Of a stretch of 23,915 nucleotides of DNA, positions 15,371-22,736 are shown piece by piece. Numbering within the stretch: position 1 is the stretch's first letter; each line of letters opens with the position of its first letter. Source of the stretch: Microcaldota archaeon (lineage in GTDB: Archaea > Micrarchaeota > Micrarchaeia > Micrarchaeales > CABMGC01); contig JAKBQS010000007.1 in NCBI GenBank assembly GCA_021835105.1, forward strand, positions 1-23,915, in the 5' to 3' direction. The notes under the pieces are model-generated. The model saw only the letters and a program-made list of their open reading frames with translations. It had not been told where the DNA came from and did no database searches. Position numbers and translations under genes: made by a program.

Positions 15371-16102
15371 TCAGTGCTGCTCTTTCTCCAACAGCAACAC
15401 GTTAATTCCAGAAGGGCTTATCTCATAAGGAACTGTATCAAAACTGTGGTTGGCGCCGCGCATCTTTATTATTTCCATTGATGGGGTTCTGCCGCCACCC
15501 CCGCTTCCGGAATACATGCTTATTATACCATCGTATATGAAAAACTCCGGCTGAAACATCATTTTTTCCTTGTCAGCAGTCTCCATTTCCATAGTGAGCA
15601 TGCTAGTAACTTTCGCATCCCTCAGACTTGATGCGAGATTCATGGAAACGTCGCGGTATATGTATGTGTCCTTTATGAGGAGCTTAATCACAGAGACAGA
15701 GTCTATGACAACGCGCGTAGCATGGAGGGAGGATATTGCAGATTCTATGCTCGCAACAAGACCTCCAAACGTATATTGCTCTTTTTCACTGTCGTATGAG
15801 AAGTAATACCTAGTCTGGTCCCTGCCTAGTATTGTTATTGCCTTGCTCTCTATCAGTGCCTCCAGATCATTAAACTCGGTGAAAGCATCAGATGCATTTT
15901 GTATTATCATGTCAGTGTTCTCTTCTAGAGAGATCATAAGGCCGATATCGCCTTTCTTTGCATTTTTGTATAGGTACTCGAATCCGAGCAGTGTCTTCCC
16001 AGAACCAGGACCGCCAGCAACTATGACTTGATTAGCCTCTGGAATGCCGCCGTACAGCATATCGTCCAATCCCTGTATCCCTGTGCTTACTTTTTCCCTC
16101 AT
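15371..16102 (-). CDS. Single-domain KaiC-like RecA-superfamily ATPase (first copy)
   Basis: 243 aa. Walker A AGGPGSGKT (residues 29-37), catalytic E60-E61 in ISLEENTD, Walker B to Asp134 in RVVIDSVSV, and the C-terminal MRGANHSFDTVPYEISPSGI are present. It is clearly a paralogue of the next gene but not a recent copy: the middle part (~92-112, with RDQTRYYFSYDSEKEQY) is a longer loop than in its partner. A glycine run (SGSGGGG, ~200) lies in a surface loop. The two could form a mixed hexamer, which is inference. ATG 16102 comes 7 nt after the stop of the L12-like gene with TGATGGT as a weak ribosome site. Confidence 0.93.
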   Translation of the reverse strand: MREKVSTGIQGLDDMLYGGIPEANQVIVAGGPGSGKTLLGFEYLYKNAKKGDIGLMISLEENTDMIIQNASDAFTEFNDLEALIESKAITILGRDQTRYYFSYDSEKEQYTFGGLVASIESAISSLHATRVVIDSVSVIKLLIKDTYIYRDVSMNLASSLRDAKVTSMLTMEMETADKEKMMFQPEFFIYDGIISMYSGSGGGGRTPSMEIIKMRGANHSFDTVPYEISPSGINVLLLEKEQH

Positions 16103-16109
16103 TAGACCA

Positions 16110-16613
16110 TCAGGCTTTATTGTTAGTTGCTTTATTGTTAGTTATAAGTTTATATGTTTCTAACGCCTTTTGTGCAAGTGCCTTGTCTGGATGCACGTCC
16201 ATGGCGCGAACCACATTTATCAGGCTTTCTAGGTCTGGATCCTTTCCTATCCCAATAATGAAAAATATGGCCACTATATAAACAAGGTGATTCTTGAACT
16301 TTAGGTTCGATATCAATGATCCTATACGCGGATCTATAGGTATCGATGCTGCTGAAAGTAGCTTCTTTATGCCATCCGCATCCACGTCTTTTCCTGAATA
16401 AGCAAGTGTTCCTGCTGCAGACAGATAAGGGGCAACATCCTTGAGGTGCTGTGCTACTGCCTGATCCCTTACTGCCCTATTAAGCTCCGACTCGACTATG
16501 AACTGTGTACTCTTAGCCACCGCCTCAACTATCTGTGACATTTTTGTGTATATCGCCTTGCTCTCCTCAGGAAGGTCGCTCGGTGCTTCTATTAGTTCAT
16601 ATTCCGAAGTCAT
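16110..16613 (-). CDS. Uncharacterised protein with ribosomal stalk L12/P1-like segment
   Basis: 167 aa; I do not recognise the whole protein. Residues ~63-110 (AAGTLAYSGKDVDADGIKK then LLSAASIPIDPRIGSLISNL) strikingly resemble the dimerising N-terminal domain of archaeal L12/P1 (consensus LLHxxGKEIxEENLKxVLxAAGVExDExRIKALVxAL). A short hydrophobic run follows (VYIVAIFFIIGIG, 111-123), and then a helical tail DPDLESLINVVRAMDVHPDK. Residues 1-60 are predicted helical and acidic. It is not the ribosomal stalk protein itself, because the Ala-rich hinge and acidic C-terminal tip are missing. As first gene of the KaiC operon, it may be an adaptor or partner of these ATPases. It ends in a TNNKA duplication. 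Confidence 0.8.
   Translation of the reverse strand: MTSEYELIEAPSDLPEESKAIYTKMSQIVEAVAKSTQFIVESELNRAVRDQAVAQHLKDVAPYLSAAGTLAYSGKDVDADGIKKLLSAASIPIDPRIGSLISNLKFKNHLVYIVAIFFIIGIGKDPDLESLINVVRAMDVHPDKALAQKALETYKLITNNKATNNKA
16115..16144. repeat. 15-bp tandem duplication at a gene end
   Basis: CTTTATTGTTAGTTG at 16115-16129 is repeated as CTTTATTGTTAGTTA at 16130-16144 (14 of 15 identical). On minus it encodes the in-frame repeat TNNKA-TNNKA at the C-terminus of the L12-like protein, just before the stop. It looks like a recent slippage event that the frame tolerates. Confidence 0.85.
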
Positions 16614-16657
16614 ACTTCAACCCCACATGCATGAAATATGATATAATTTACAAGGCA

Positions 16658-16670
16658 TCATTTATAAGCT
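16658..16670 (-). promoter_or_regulatory. TATA box of the L12-like/KaiC operon
   Basis: On minus AGCTTATAAATGA lies 45-57 nt before ATG 16613. That predicts a leader of about 20 nt holding GGGGTTGA before the start codon. Confidence 0.5.
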
Positions 16671-16720
16671 TAACCACAATTGCACGGGCAAGTTTCCCAG
16701 TTGCTATAAGAATGCAGCAG

Positions 16721-16795
16721 TGGGCCCGGAGAGATTTGAACTCTCGACCTCCCGATTATCAGTCGGGTGCTCCAACCAGGCTAAGCTACAGGCCC
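16721..16795 (-). tRNA. tRNA-Ile (anticodon GAT)
   Basis: On minus, acceptor GGGCCTG pairs with CGGGCCC (one G-U). The D arm is GCT/AGC with loop GG. The anticodon stem is CCCGA/TCGGG around CTGATAA, anticodon GAT. The variable loop is AGGTC and the T stem GAGAG/CTCTC with loop TTCAAAT. The discriminator is A and CCA is not encoded (next bases CTG). It is 75 nt long with no intron. A TATA-like TATAAAAGTATAT lies on minus at 16828-16840, about 35-45 nt upstream. Confidence 0.95.
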
Positions 16796-16940
16796 GTGTA
16801 CCGTTGCCCATCAGTATCGTCTTTGCAATATACTTTTATAGACTTTTGGGATTGCATATGGGCGCAGTGCGATCTTATTGCCGGATTTTTTGCCTGAGTT
16901 GATATTTTATGCAAAATCAAAAACCTTAATAATGTATATG

Positions 16941-16950
16941 CTTAAATAAA
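16941..16950 (+). promoter_or_regulatory. Probable TATA box of the NicO-like transporter gene
   Basis: CTTAAATAAA about 65 nt before ATG 17013, followed directly by a dyad. The predicted transcript would start near 16970 and carry a leader of about 40 nt with a GAGGT ribosome site. A few bases upstream, GTATATGC is an alternative box. Confidence 0.4.
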
Positions 16951-16953
16951 ATG

Positions 16954-16967
16954 TTCCATTTATGGAA
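16954..16967. promoter_or_regulatory. Small dyad between TATA and start site of the transporter gene
   Basis: TTCCATTTATGGAA is a perfect 6-bp inverted repeat with a 2-nt centre, placed 4 nt after the TATA-like box. Its location suits a repressor site, for example for a metal-responsive regulator. The repeat is short and could arise by chance. Confidence 0.35.
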
Positions 16968-17012
16968 TTTTTAGTTGTAGTATTGCATTACTAATTTACA
17001 TGAGGTACCGAT

Positions 17013-17972
17013 ATGAGCCCGATAAACCTTTACAACCCCTCTAATGTAGACTTTATAGCTGCTTTGATAATATCTTATCTGCTTGGCATAGTGCACGGGA
17101 TAACTCCTGATGAGCATACCTGGCCAATAACATTCTCTTATGCAGTTGGGAGCGGTAGCACTAAAGGAGGCATGAAGGCTGGGTTGATATTCTCAAGCGG
17201 CTTCACATTGCAGAGGGCTGTGCTCTCAGAGGTTGCTTACTTTGCGCTTGCAGGAATATTCATGACAGCGTTTGCATTTGGAGTAACTTATGTCTGTGTC
17301 GGAATAGCGATGCTTGCTGCTGGCATTTATATAAAAAAGAAGGACATTTACCCACACTGGCATGCGATTGAGAATCAGCTTGGTGCCATATTTGGCGTGC
17401 ACAAAGAAGGAAGTGAAGATCAGCGCAGGGAATTTGAGCACAGGCAGAATCCAATAGATTCTTCGGACATGTCTAATAAGCTTAAGCCTGTACCGAGCAG
17501 GCTTGCCTTTATCCATGGGCTTATAGCTGGGTTCGGGTTTGGAGCATTTGCATTGATAATATACACGGTCCTGTCCCCTTCGATGCCCAGCCCTTGGCTG
17601 GGATGGGTGCCAGGTTTCTTGTTTGGGCTGGGGACTATGACAATGCAAGTAACGTTCGGCGCGTTCTTCGGTAGATGGCTATCCAAGGCGAAAAAGCTTA
17701 CAAAGCAGGGAATAACTTTTGTATCGCGGTCGATAAGTTCCGATGTTCTCCTTTATGGAGGCGCCGCATTTACCATAGGTGGAATCTTAATACTGGCATT
17801 CCCACAGCTCCTTGGATATGCAATAGTTACACCTATAAAAGTCCACAACCTCCATGACCTTGGAATAGGCTTTTTCCTTGTGATAATAGTTGTTGTTGTG
17901 ATAGGCTTCCTATCGTACAGGGCTTCAATGAGAAAAGCAGTCAGGTTATATAGCCGCAAAGGAAAAAGGTAG
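17013..17972 (+). CDS. NicO/UreH-like membrane transporter, possibly nickel/cobalt
   Basis: 319 aa with about six membrane segments (~15-35, 55-75, 82-105, 170-195, 200-225, 245-270, 285-310). The first carries GIVHGITPDEHTWPITFSYA. The H28-x4-D33-E-H35 cluster resembles the HX4DH metal motif of NiCoT/NicO transporters, with one extra Glu inside it. A second LAFIHGLIAGFGFGAFAL helix mirrors the first, as in families made of two repeats. The His- and acid-rich cytoplasmic loop (~115-150, WHAIENQ ... HKEGSEDQRREFEHRQ) might bind metal. ATG 17013 follows GAGGT at a 7-nt spacing. It stands alone and is convergent with the Nudix-UDG gene (7-bp gap). UreH/TauE-like exporters are an alternative, so the substrate is not certain. 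Confidence 0.75.
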   Translation: MSPINLYNPSNVDFIAALIISYLLGIVHGITPDEHTWPITFSYAVGSGSTKGGMKAGLIFSSGFTLQRAVLSEVAYFALAGIFMTAFAFGVTYVCVGIAMLAAGIYIKKKDIYPHWHAIENQLGAIFGVHKEGSEDQRREFEHRQNPIDSSDMSNKLKPVPSRLAFIHGLIAGFGFGAFALIIYTVLSPSMPSPWLGWVPGFLFGLGTMTMQVTFGAFFGRWLSKAKKLTKQGITFVSRSISSDVLLYGGAAFTIGGILILAFPQLLGYAIVTPIKVHNLHDLGIGFFLVIIVVVVIGFLSYRASMRKAVRLYSRKGKR

Positions 17973-17979
17973 GGGACGC

Positions 17980-18942
17980 TTATCTACTATTGCGCAGGAT
18001 TTTCCCGAATTTTTCAAAATCAGATTCCATTATCTTAAGTATCTTCTTAAATCTTAAAGCGGCCGCAGGGTGGAAACTCACAAGGAATGTGCGTCCAGAA
18101 GAGGATATTCTTTTCCCATGAAGGAGCGCAAGCTTTCCCTGAGGAAAGAAAGCACCGAGAGGCACTCTGCCAAGAGTTATTATAAACTTAGGCTGTATTA
18201 TTTTTATCTGATCCTGGAGAAACGGGTAGCACATCCTTATTTCCTCTTCTGTAGGAATCCTGTTGTCCGGAGGAAAGAACTGGACTGCGCTTGTTATATA
18301 GGCAGTGCTCCTGTCTATTGCGGATCTGGAAAGTAGCTTATCCAGCAACTTGCCGCTCCTTCCGATGAATGGGCGCAGGAGCTTGTCTTCGTTTCTGCCA
18401 GGAGCTTGCCCTATTATCATTACAGAAGCGTCCAGCGAGCCTTCTCCCGGAACTAGCCTTTTGCTTAAACTCCAGCCTTTAGCATGCATTGGGAGCATTG
18501 CGTATGAAGAATTAAGCTTTTTTATCCTTAGGTATTTGTATGCATATAGCTCTGCCTTGGAAATAAGCGTGAGCATATTCTTATGGCCTATTAGTAACTT
18601 TGCTTCATCTTGAGGGACCCATCTGTATCCTGCATGCTCTTCAGATATCTTCACTTTAGCAGTATCCGACTCCGCAAGGAAGAATATCACCCTTTTGTCA
18701 ATTAGCTTGCCTTCCCTCTTGAACCTATATGAGGTCGAGACCCTGAACCCATTGACAATCTTTGGCCTCAATCCTGTCTCCTCGAATATTTCTCTCTTTG
18801 CGGCCTCTTCCAATGTTTCGCCTTTTTCTACATGCCCCTTCGGCAAGTCCCACGAGCCGTTTTTCCTACGGAGCAGTAGGAATAGAATTTTGTTTCTGGA
18901 AGAGCGGAATATGAACGCGCCTGATGATGTTTCCCGCATCAT
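17980..18942 (-). CDS. Nudix hydrolase fused to family 4-like uracil-DNA glycosylase lacking Fe-S cysteines
   Basis: 320 aa. Residues ~5-135 are a Nudix domain with a perfect box, G36-x5-E42-x7-R50-E51-x2-E54-E55-x-G57-L58, which cleaves nucleoside diphosphate-linked compounds. Residues ~150-318 match family 4 uracil-DNA glycosylase: VPGEGSLDASVMIIGQAPG, GRNEDKLLRPFIGRSGKLLD, NRIPTEEEIRMCYPFL, IITLG and HPAAALR (His291). Family 4 enzymes normally use four Cys for a [4Fe-4S] cluster. Here only Cys238 remains and it is the only Cys in the whole protein. The motif Glu is also Gln179 (GQAPG for GEAPG). The fusion suggests cleaning of the nucleotide pool joined to base excision. ATG 18942 is used, with AAGGTGAT upstream and overlap with the upstream stop; the frame extends to 18975. 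Confidence 0.88.
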   Translation of the reverse strand: MMRETSSGAFIFRSSRNKILFLLLRRKNGSWDLPKGHVEKGETLEEAAKREIFEETGLRPKIVNGFRVSTSYRFKREGKLIDKRVIFFLAESDTAKVKISEEHAGYRWVPQDEAKLLIGHKNMLTLISKAELYAYKYLRIKKLNSSYAMLPMHAKGWSLSKRLVPGEGSLDASVMIIGQAPGRNEDKLLRPFIGRSGKLLDKLLSRSAIDRSTAYITSAVQFFPPDNRIPTEEEIRMCYPFLQDQIKIIQPKFIITLGRVPLGAFFPQGKLALLHGKRISSSGRTFLVSFHPAAALRFKKILKIMESDFEKFGKILRNSR

Positions 18943-20447
18943 CTTATCACCTTGCTTGCATAGCAATAACCCCATTCCAGCGCTCTTGAGACACTTTCGT
19001 TATGCAAGACGTATTCCGGGAAGCCTGCTATGTAGGAATACAGGTTAGAATCGCCCATCATGCAACTGCCATTTTCAGATGCGTTGTAAGGTGTTATTAG
19101 TATTAGCTCTGCGGCTGCAGTATCTCCTCCTGCAAGCCCAACCGGGCTTTTTGAGGAATAGATAATGAACCTTGTCCCATTGGATATCGCATATGCAACA
19201 GAGCCGCTTATACCGTTGTTGTTTATGAAATTCAGCTTTCCTAGAGTCTCAGACCCATTCATTATATAATATTTAACAGGGCTGCTTTCCGAAGTCACAA
19301 GCAGTATCGATTGCCCTACTGATGAATTTACCGCAGCCATAGAATATATGGCGCTTATTCCTTCTGATGCGTTTGCACGTAATTCGGAGTAGTTTGCAGC
19401 AGAGATGAAGGTCGATGGATTGATTCCAGACCCATTAATGTTCGTATTTAGCAGAGATCCGCCCCCTGACTCATATGGCGCAACATACGGAGCTGAGACG
19501 TAGATATAAGAAGCGTAGAAAGCCATTATTGATGTTATAATTGCAAGTGAAAACCCGTATTTTGCATATCTTCCGTAATTTGCAATAGGAGAACGCGGAA
19601 GCTTTGGAAGATGCAGCCGATACCTTCCAGCCAGGATAAGCATCAGTATCATTGAAATGTAGAAGAGCAGCATGCCGGCAAAGGCGTGCACGTAAAGTAT
19701 AGACGTGCTTGCCCCATAATAGAATATAAGCATCGTTATTGAGACCATCCTTATTATGTTAAGTGCAAATAGCAGGATTGCGCTGCTCGCGATCCACAGC
19801 GCCTTGTCTTTTATCCTTCCATCGTAAAAATACGCAATTGGGATCATTATGAATATTATTGCAATGATTGCGCCTATGTCGACGCATGCGTTTCCTATCC
19901 CTATATATGACCCATTCAGCCCTATCGTTATCGGGCTTATGTAAACCGCATTCCTTGCGAAGAGCTTTATTATCTGGAATACTATGGAAGTGTTGAATAC
20001 CACAAATTGGTTATTAAGGGTGATTAATGGCATTAGGATTGCAGAACTGCCGAATATGGAATACGCAACCTGGCTGCCGAATCTCCTTATGTTTTTTATT
20101 CCTACGGTAAGCGATATTATTGATGCCAGAAGCAGAGGGTAAGTTATGAAGATTATCCCGTAACTTATGAAAAGGAAGGAGAACGCCGTGAACAGATATG
20201 TATCTGAGAGTATAAACAATATAAACAGTGCTATGCCAAGGATTATGCTATTGGTATCGATATCTGCCTTGAACTTCTCCTTCAGCCCAAGCAGAAAGAA
20301 TAATGGGAGAAGCAGAATTATCATTGATGTATAAGAATATGGGTTTGTATCGCTTATGTAAAATGGCGACACTAGGATTATGTTAAGAAGGGTTAGAAGC
20401 ACCATTAAGGATATCAGCATTATTACGGTACTGTTTCTCAATCTCAT
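18939..20447 (-). CDS. Archaeosortase/exosortase-family membrane protein with glycosylation-rich ectodomain
   Basis: 502 aa. About eight membrane helices occupy residues 1-275, plus one at ~298-318. The exosortase/archaeosortase triad is visible: Cys188 in GNACVDIGAI, Arg233 in LNIIRM and His254 in VHAFAGML, spaced as in that family. These membrane transpeptidases cleave C-terminal sorting signals (PGF-CTERM and relatives) and pass the protein to a lipid or other anchor. The outer part from ~320 to 502 is an added ectodomain with about nine Asn-X-Ser/Thr sequons and three cysteines. It has no catalytic motif that I recognise, and most family members lack such a domain. The gene overlaps the Nudix-UDG start (AGATGATG). 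No PGF-CTERM protein is seen in this window, so the substrate is unknown. Confidence 0.8.
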   Translation of the reverse strand: MRLRNSTVIMLISLMVLLTLLNIILVSPFYISDTNPYSYTSMIILLLPLFFLLGLKEKFKADIDTNSIILGIALFILFILSDTYLFTAFSFLFISYGIIFITYPLLLASIISLTVGIKNIRRFGSQVAYSIFGSSAILMPLITLNNQFVVFNTSIVFQIIKLFARNAVYISPITIGLNGSYIGIGNACVDIGAIIAIIFIMIPIAYFYDGRIKDKALWIASSAILLFALNIIRMVSITMLIFYYGASTSILYVHAFAGMLLFYISMILMLILAGRYRLHLPKLPRSPIANYGRYAKYGFSLAIITSIMAFYASYIYVSAPYVAPYESGGGSLLNTNINGSGINPSTFISAANYSELRANASEGISAIYSMAAVNSSVGQSILLVTSESSPVKYYIMNGSETLGKLNFINNNGISGSVAYAISNGTRFIIYSSKSPVGLAGGDTAAAELILITPYNASENGSCMMGDSNLYSYIAGFPEYVLHNESVSRALEWGYCYASKVIR

Positions 20448-20537
20448 TTACAACATCTTGCCCTCAGACGATATGGACGTCATCACATTTCAGCAGTTAC
20501 TCTTTTCTTCACAGGACAAGGCTATATCCTTTGTTAA

Positions 20538-20547
20538 GTATATATAG
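20538..20547 (+). promoter_or_regulatory. TATA box giving a leaderless archease transcript
   Basis: GTATATATAG is centred about 27 nt before ATG 20569. The transcript should therefore begin at or beside the start codon. No Shine-Dalgarno precedes the ATG, which fits a leaderless mRNA. Confidence 0.6.
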
Positions 20548-20568
20548 ATTGTGTTATCGAATACGGAT

Positions 20569-21006
20569 ATGGAGCGCGGCTTCAGAATAATTTCCCATAC
20601 TGCAGATATAGGGTTTATAGCACGAGGAAGGACCTTGAAAGAACTTGCGCAGAATAGCTCCGATGCGCTCCTTGAAGTGATGTTTGAAAGGGCAGTGGTA
20701 TCTTCCTCAGGCAGCAAGCATGCATTATTACGCATAAATGTTACTTCCACAAGCAAAGAACTGGCCCTCTGGAAGTTTCTTCAGAATGTTCTCTCCGAAA
20801 TTCAAGGCAGGGCGACGGCGTGCGAAACTGTGCTTGTTAAGAATTTCGGAAGTAGGGGAGGAAAGTTTGAGGTAGATGCAGTAATCTCACTGAAGAAGCC
20901 AAAAGAGCATTTTACTAGGCTCGACGTAAAGGCAGTCACCCCCCACAACCTTAAGATAACAAAGAGAAAAGAGGTTTTCTACTCTAAGTTCATATTGGAC
21001 ATATGA
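20569..21006 (+). CDS. Archease, activator of the RtcB tRNA/RNA ligase
   Basis: 145 aa. Archease speeds guanylylation of the RNA ligase RtcB, which joins tRNA exon halves and repairs RNA ends with 2',3'-cyclic phosphate. The sequence has the N-terminal ISHTADIGFIARG (Asp13, metal-binding region), the mid segment LWKFLQNVLSE, DVKAVTPHNLKI, and the acidic C-terminal FILDI, all typical; its length is the family norm. ATG 20569 is chosen because MERGFRIISHTAD matches the family start and the TATA at 20538 points to it. A GTG at 20551 would add six residues. It is divergent from the archaeosortase gene and stands alone; RtcB itself is not in the window. Confidence 0.95.
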   Translation: MERGFRIISHTADIGFIARGRTLKELAQNSSDALLEVMFERAVVSSSGSKHALLRINVTSTSKELALWKFLQNVLSEIQGRATACETVLVKNFGSRGGKFEVDAVISLKKPKEHFTRLDVKAVTPHNLKITKRKEVFYSKFILDI

Positions 21007-21023
21007 AGATTTGCGCACTTAGG

Positions 21024-22736
21024 TTATTTTGTAGTGTTGAATTCATATAGCCCGAATGCATGCCCGTCGCTGGTGTTGTATGCAAGTGTCCTCCAACCAT
21101 CAGATGAATTGTAGCCCTTGCACATCGTGTTGTCATATGGAGGGGTATTGCACCAATACCCGTAATCGAATACAAAGCAGGTGTAGTTGGACATGTAGCT
21201 TTGATTCTCAGGGGAGATGCTGTTTGCGTAGCTTATCTGCGCTGCGCTGCGGTTTACATCGTACCATATCTCCGGTGTGAAGCTGAATACCATGCACTTC
21301 GCGGGAACCGTATCGTAATTTTTATAGAAGAACTGCATTGCCGGATATATCAATGACTGCTGTGGCATCTTAGATGGTGTCAGGGTTATCAGCGGGAGGA
21401 GAGTATAAAAAGGCGCTATCGCGCCGATTATGAGCAGAAAGAAGAGCACAATGTTGGACATTATTTTTTTCTTTTGAGTCTGCATTGCCTTCGCGTACAT
21501 TGATCCGAGGGAATCCGAGAGGGACGAAAATCCGTATGCCCCGAGTATGCATATCCCAGGAAGCAGCTCAAGCATGAAACGTGAATCAACACCGTATGTG
21601 GCAGAGCCTGCATAGAAAGATGAATAGAAAAGGAAGTAGGCAAGCACCCACATGGATATTCCAAGAAGCTTCCATAGATCCTTTCTCCTGCACAATATTA
21701 TGGCGTAGGCAACCCCTGCCACTGCGAATATAGTTACCGTGCCCGAGAACAAGGCAGGATAGAATGAAACCTGGTTAAGTCCTCCGAATAGGAACTTCAG
21801 GTTTGTTGAGCCATTGCTGACAAGTGAGGAATACGAGAACAATTGCGTGCCTGCAGCATTCTGCCCGTAATGCGGGTTCAGCGCAAGCGTAGATACGTAC
21901 AGCAGTTCAGGATACATGAGCAGCATGAAAGACAGTGCAATGGCGATGTTAAGCTTTTTGCCTACCAATGACCCGAACAACTCCCTGACACGGTATTTTG
22001 TCTTGGACCCGGAAGGATATGTCAGCCACAAGAATGCAAATATGGGCAGCAGCAGTAGGGCTTCGGAACGTGTATATATGGTCATAGTAAGTGCGGCTAG
22101 GAATGCGGCAGTAATGCCTGCCTTTCTCTTCTCCATAGCCAAAAAGAACAGAAGGAAGGATGCTGTGGAGAGCATCATGAACGGCAGATCTGGCGCAGCT
22201 TGGGTCCTTGACCATATTATAAGGATCGGGGAAAGTGCAAATATAAGTGCAGCAGTTAAAGACGTCCGCATGCTTCCGTAAACCTGCTGCGCAAGCAAAA
22301 ATGTAAACGCTATTGCAAATACGCCTACGGCAAGCTGGAGGGCGAATGCGGTCTGAGTGCTTATCCCGAATATCATGAATGCAATGGCTATTATTACGGA
22401 CCAGCCAACAGGGTCATGATATAGGGAATTTGAATAGCAGTTCTTCAGATATCCTGTGCCTATCTGGCACCAGAGCGCATTGCCATGGGAGAGTATGTTT
22501 ACAGCTATGCCTTGGTATATGTTTTCATCGAAGTATAGCTGCTCTGTCGCGCTTACGAAAAACAGGGAGAACAGGAGGAAGAATGCTATTATCGCAATGA
22601 GAACGCCAAGCGGTTTCCTTGTGCGCGCATCCGATTTGCCGCAGGCGAAAGCTTTACGCGATTTTATCAACGAAGCGCATAATATTACAAGGCTGATCAG
22701 CATGGAGATGGTTACGGCATAGCCTATTAGCATCAT
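21024..22736 (-). CDS. GT-C (ArnT/PMT-like) membrane glycosyltransferase
   Basis: 570 aa. A first helix (residues 1-22) and a second at ~43-62 are followed by QLYFDENIYQGIA with the Asp70-Glu71 pair expected in the first outer loop of GT-C enzymes. About 10-12 membrane helices follow and then an outer C-terminal domain (~445-570) with several cysteines and sequons. GT-C proteins of this type use dolichyl-phosphate sugars outside the membrane to glycosylate proteins or lipids. It overlaps the carbamoyltransferase stop (AAATGATG at 22736), so the two are coupled, and a pathway for a carbamoylated surface glycan is likely. The sugar is unknown. Confidence 0.85.
   Translation of the reverse strand: MMLIGYAVTISMLISLVILCASLIKSRKAFACGKSDARTRKPLGVLIAIIAFFLLFSLFFVSATEQLYFDENIYQGIAVNILSHGNALWCQIGTGYLKNCYSNSLYHDPVGWSVIIAIAFMIFGISTQTAFALQLAVGVFAIAFTFLLAQQVYGSMRTSLTAALIFALSPILIIWSRTQAAPDLPFMMLSTASFLLFFLAMEKRKAGITAAFLAALTMTIYTRSEALLLLPIFAFLWLTYPSGSKTKYRVRELFGSLVGKKLNIAIALSFMLLMYPELLYVSTLALNPHYGQNAAGTQLFSYSSLVSNGSTNLKFLFGGLNQVSFYPALFSGTVTIFAVAGVAYAIILCRRKDLWKLLGISMWVLAYFLFYSSFYAGSATYGVDSRFMLELLPGICILGAYGFSSLSDSLGSMYAKAMQTQKKKIMSNIVLFFLLIIGAIAPFYTLLPLITLTPSKMPQQSLIYPAMQFFYKNYDTVPAKCMVFSFTPEIWYDVNRSAAQISYANSISPENQSYMSNYTCFVFDYGYWCNTPPYDNTMCKGYNSSDGWRTLAYNTSDGHAFGLYEFNTTK

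Noticed and set aside
14635..16102. Circadian clock system from two KaiC-like genes
   Set aside because: Each protein has one KaiC domain and no KaiA/KaiB is present; single-domain KaiC-like ATPases are common in archaea without clocks.
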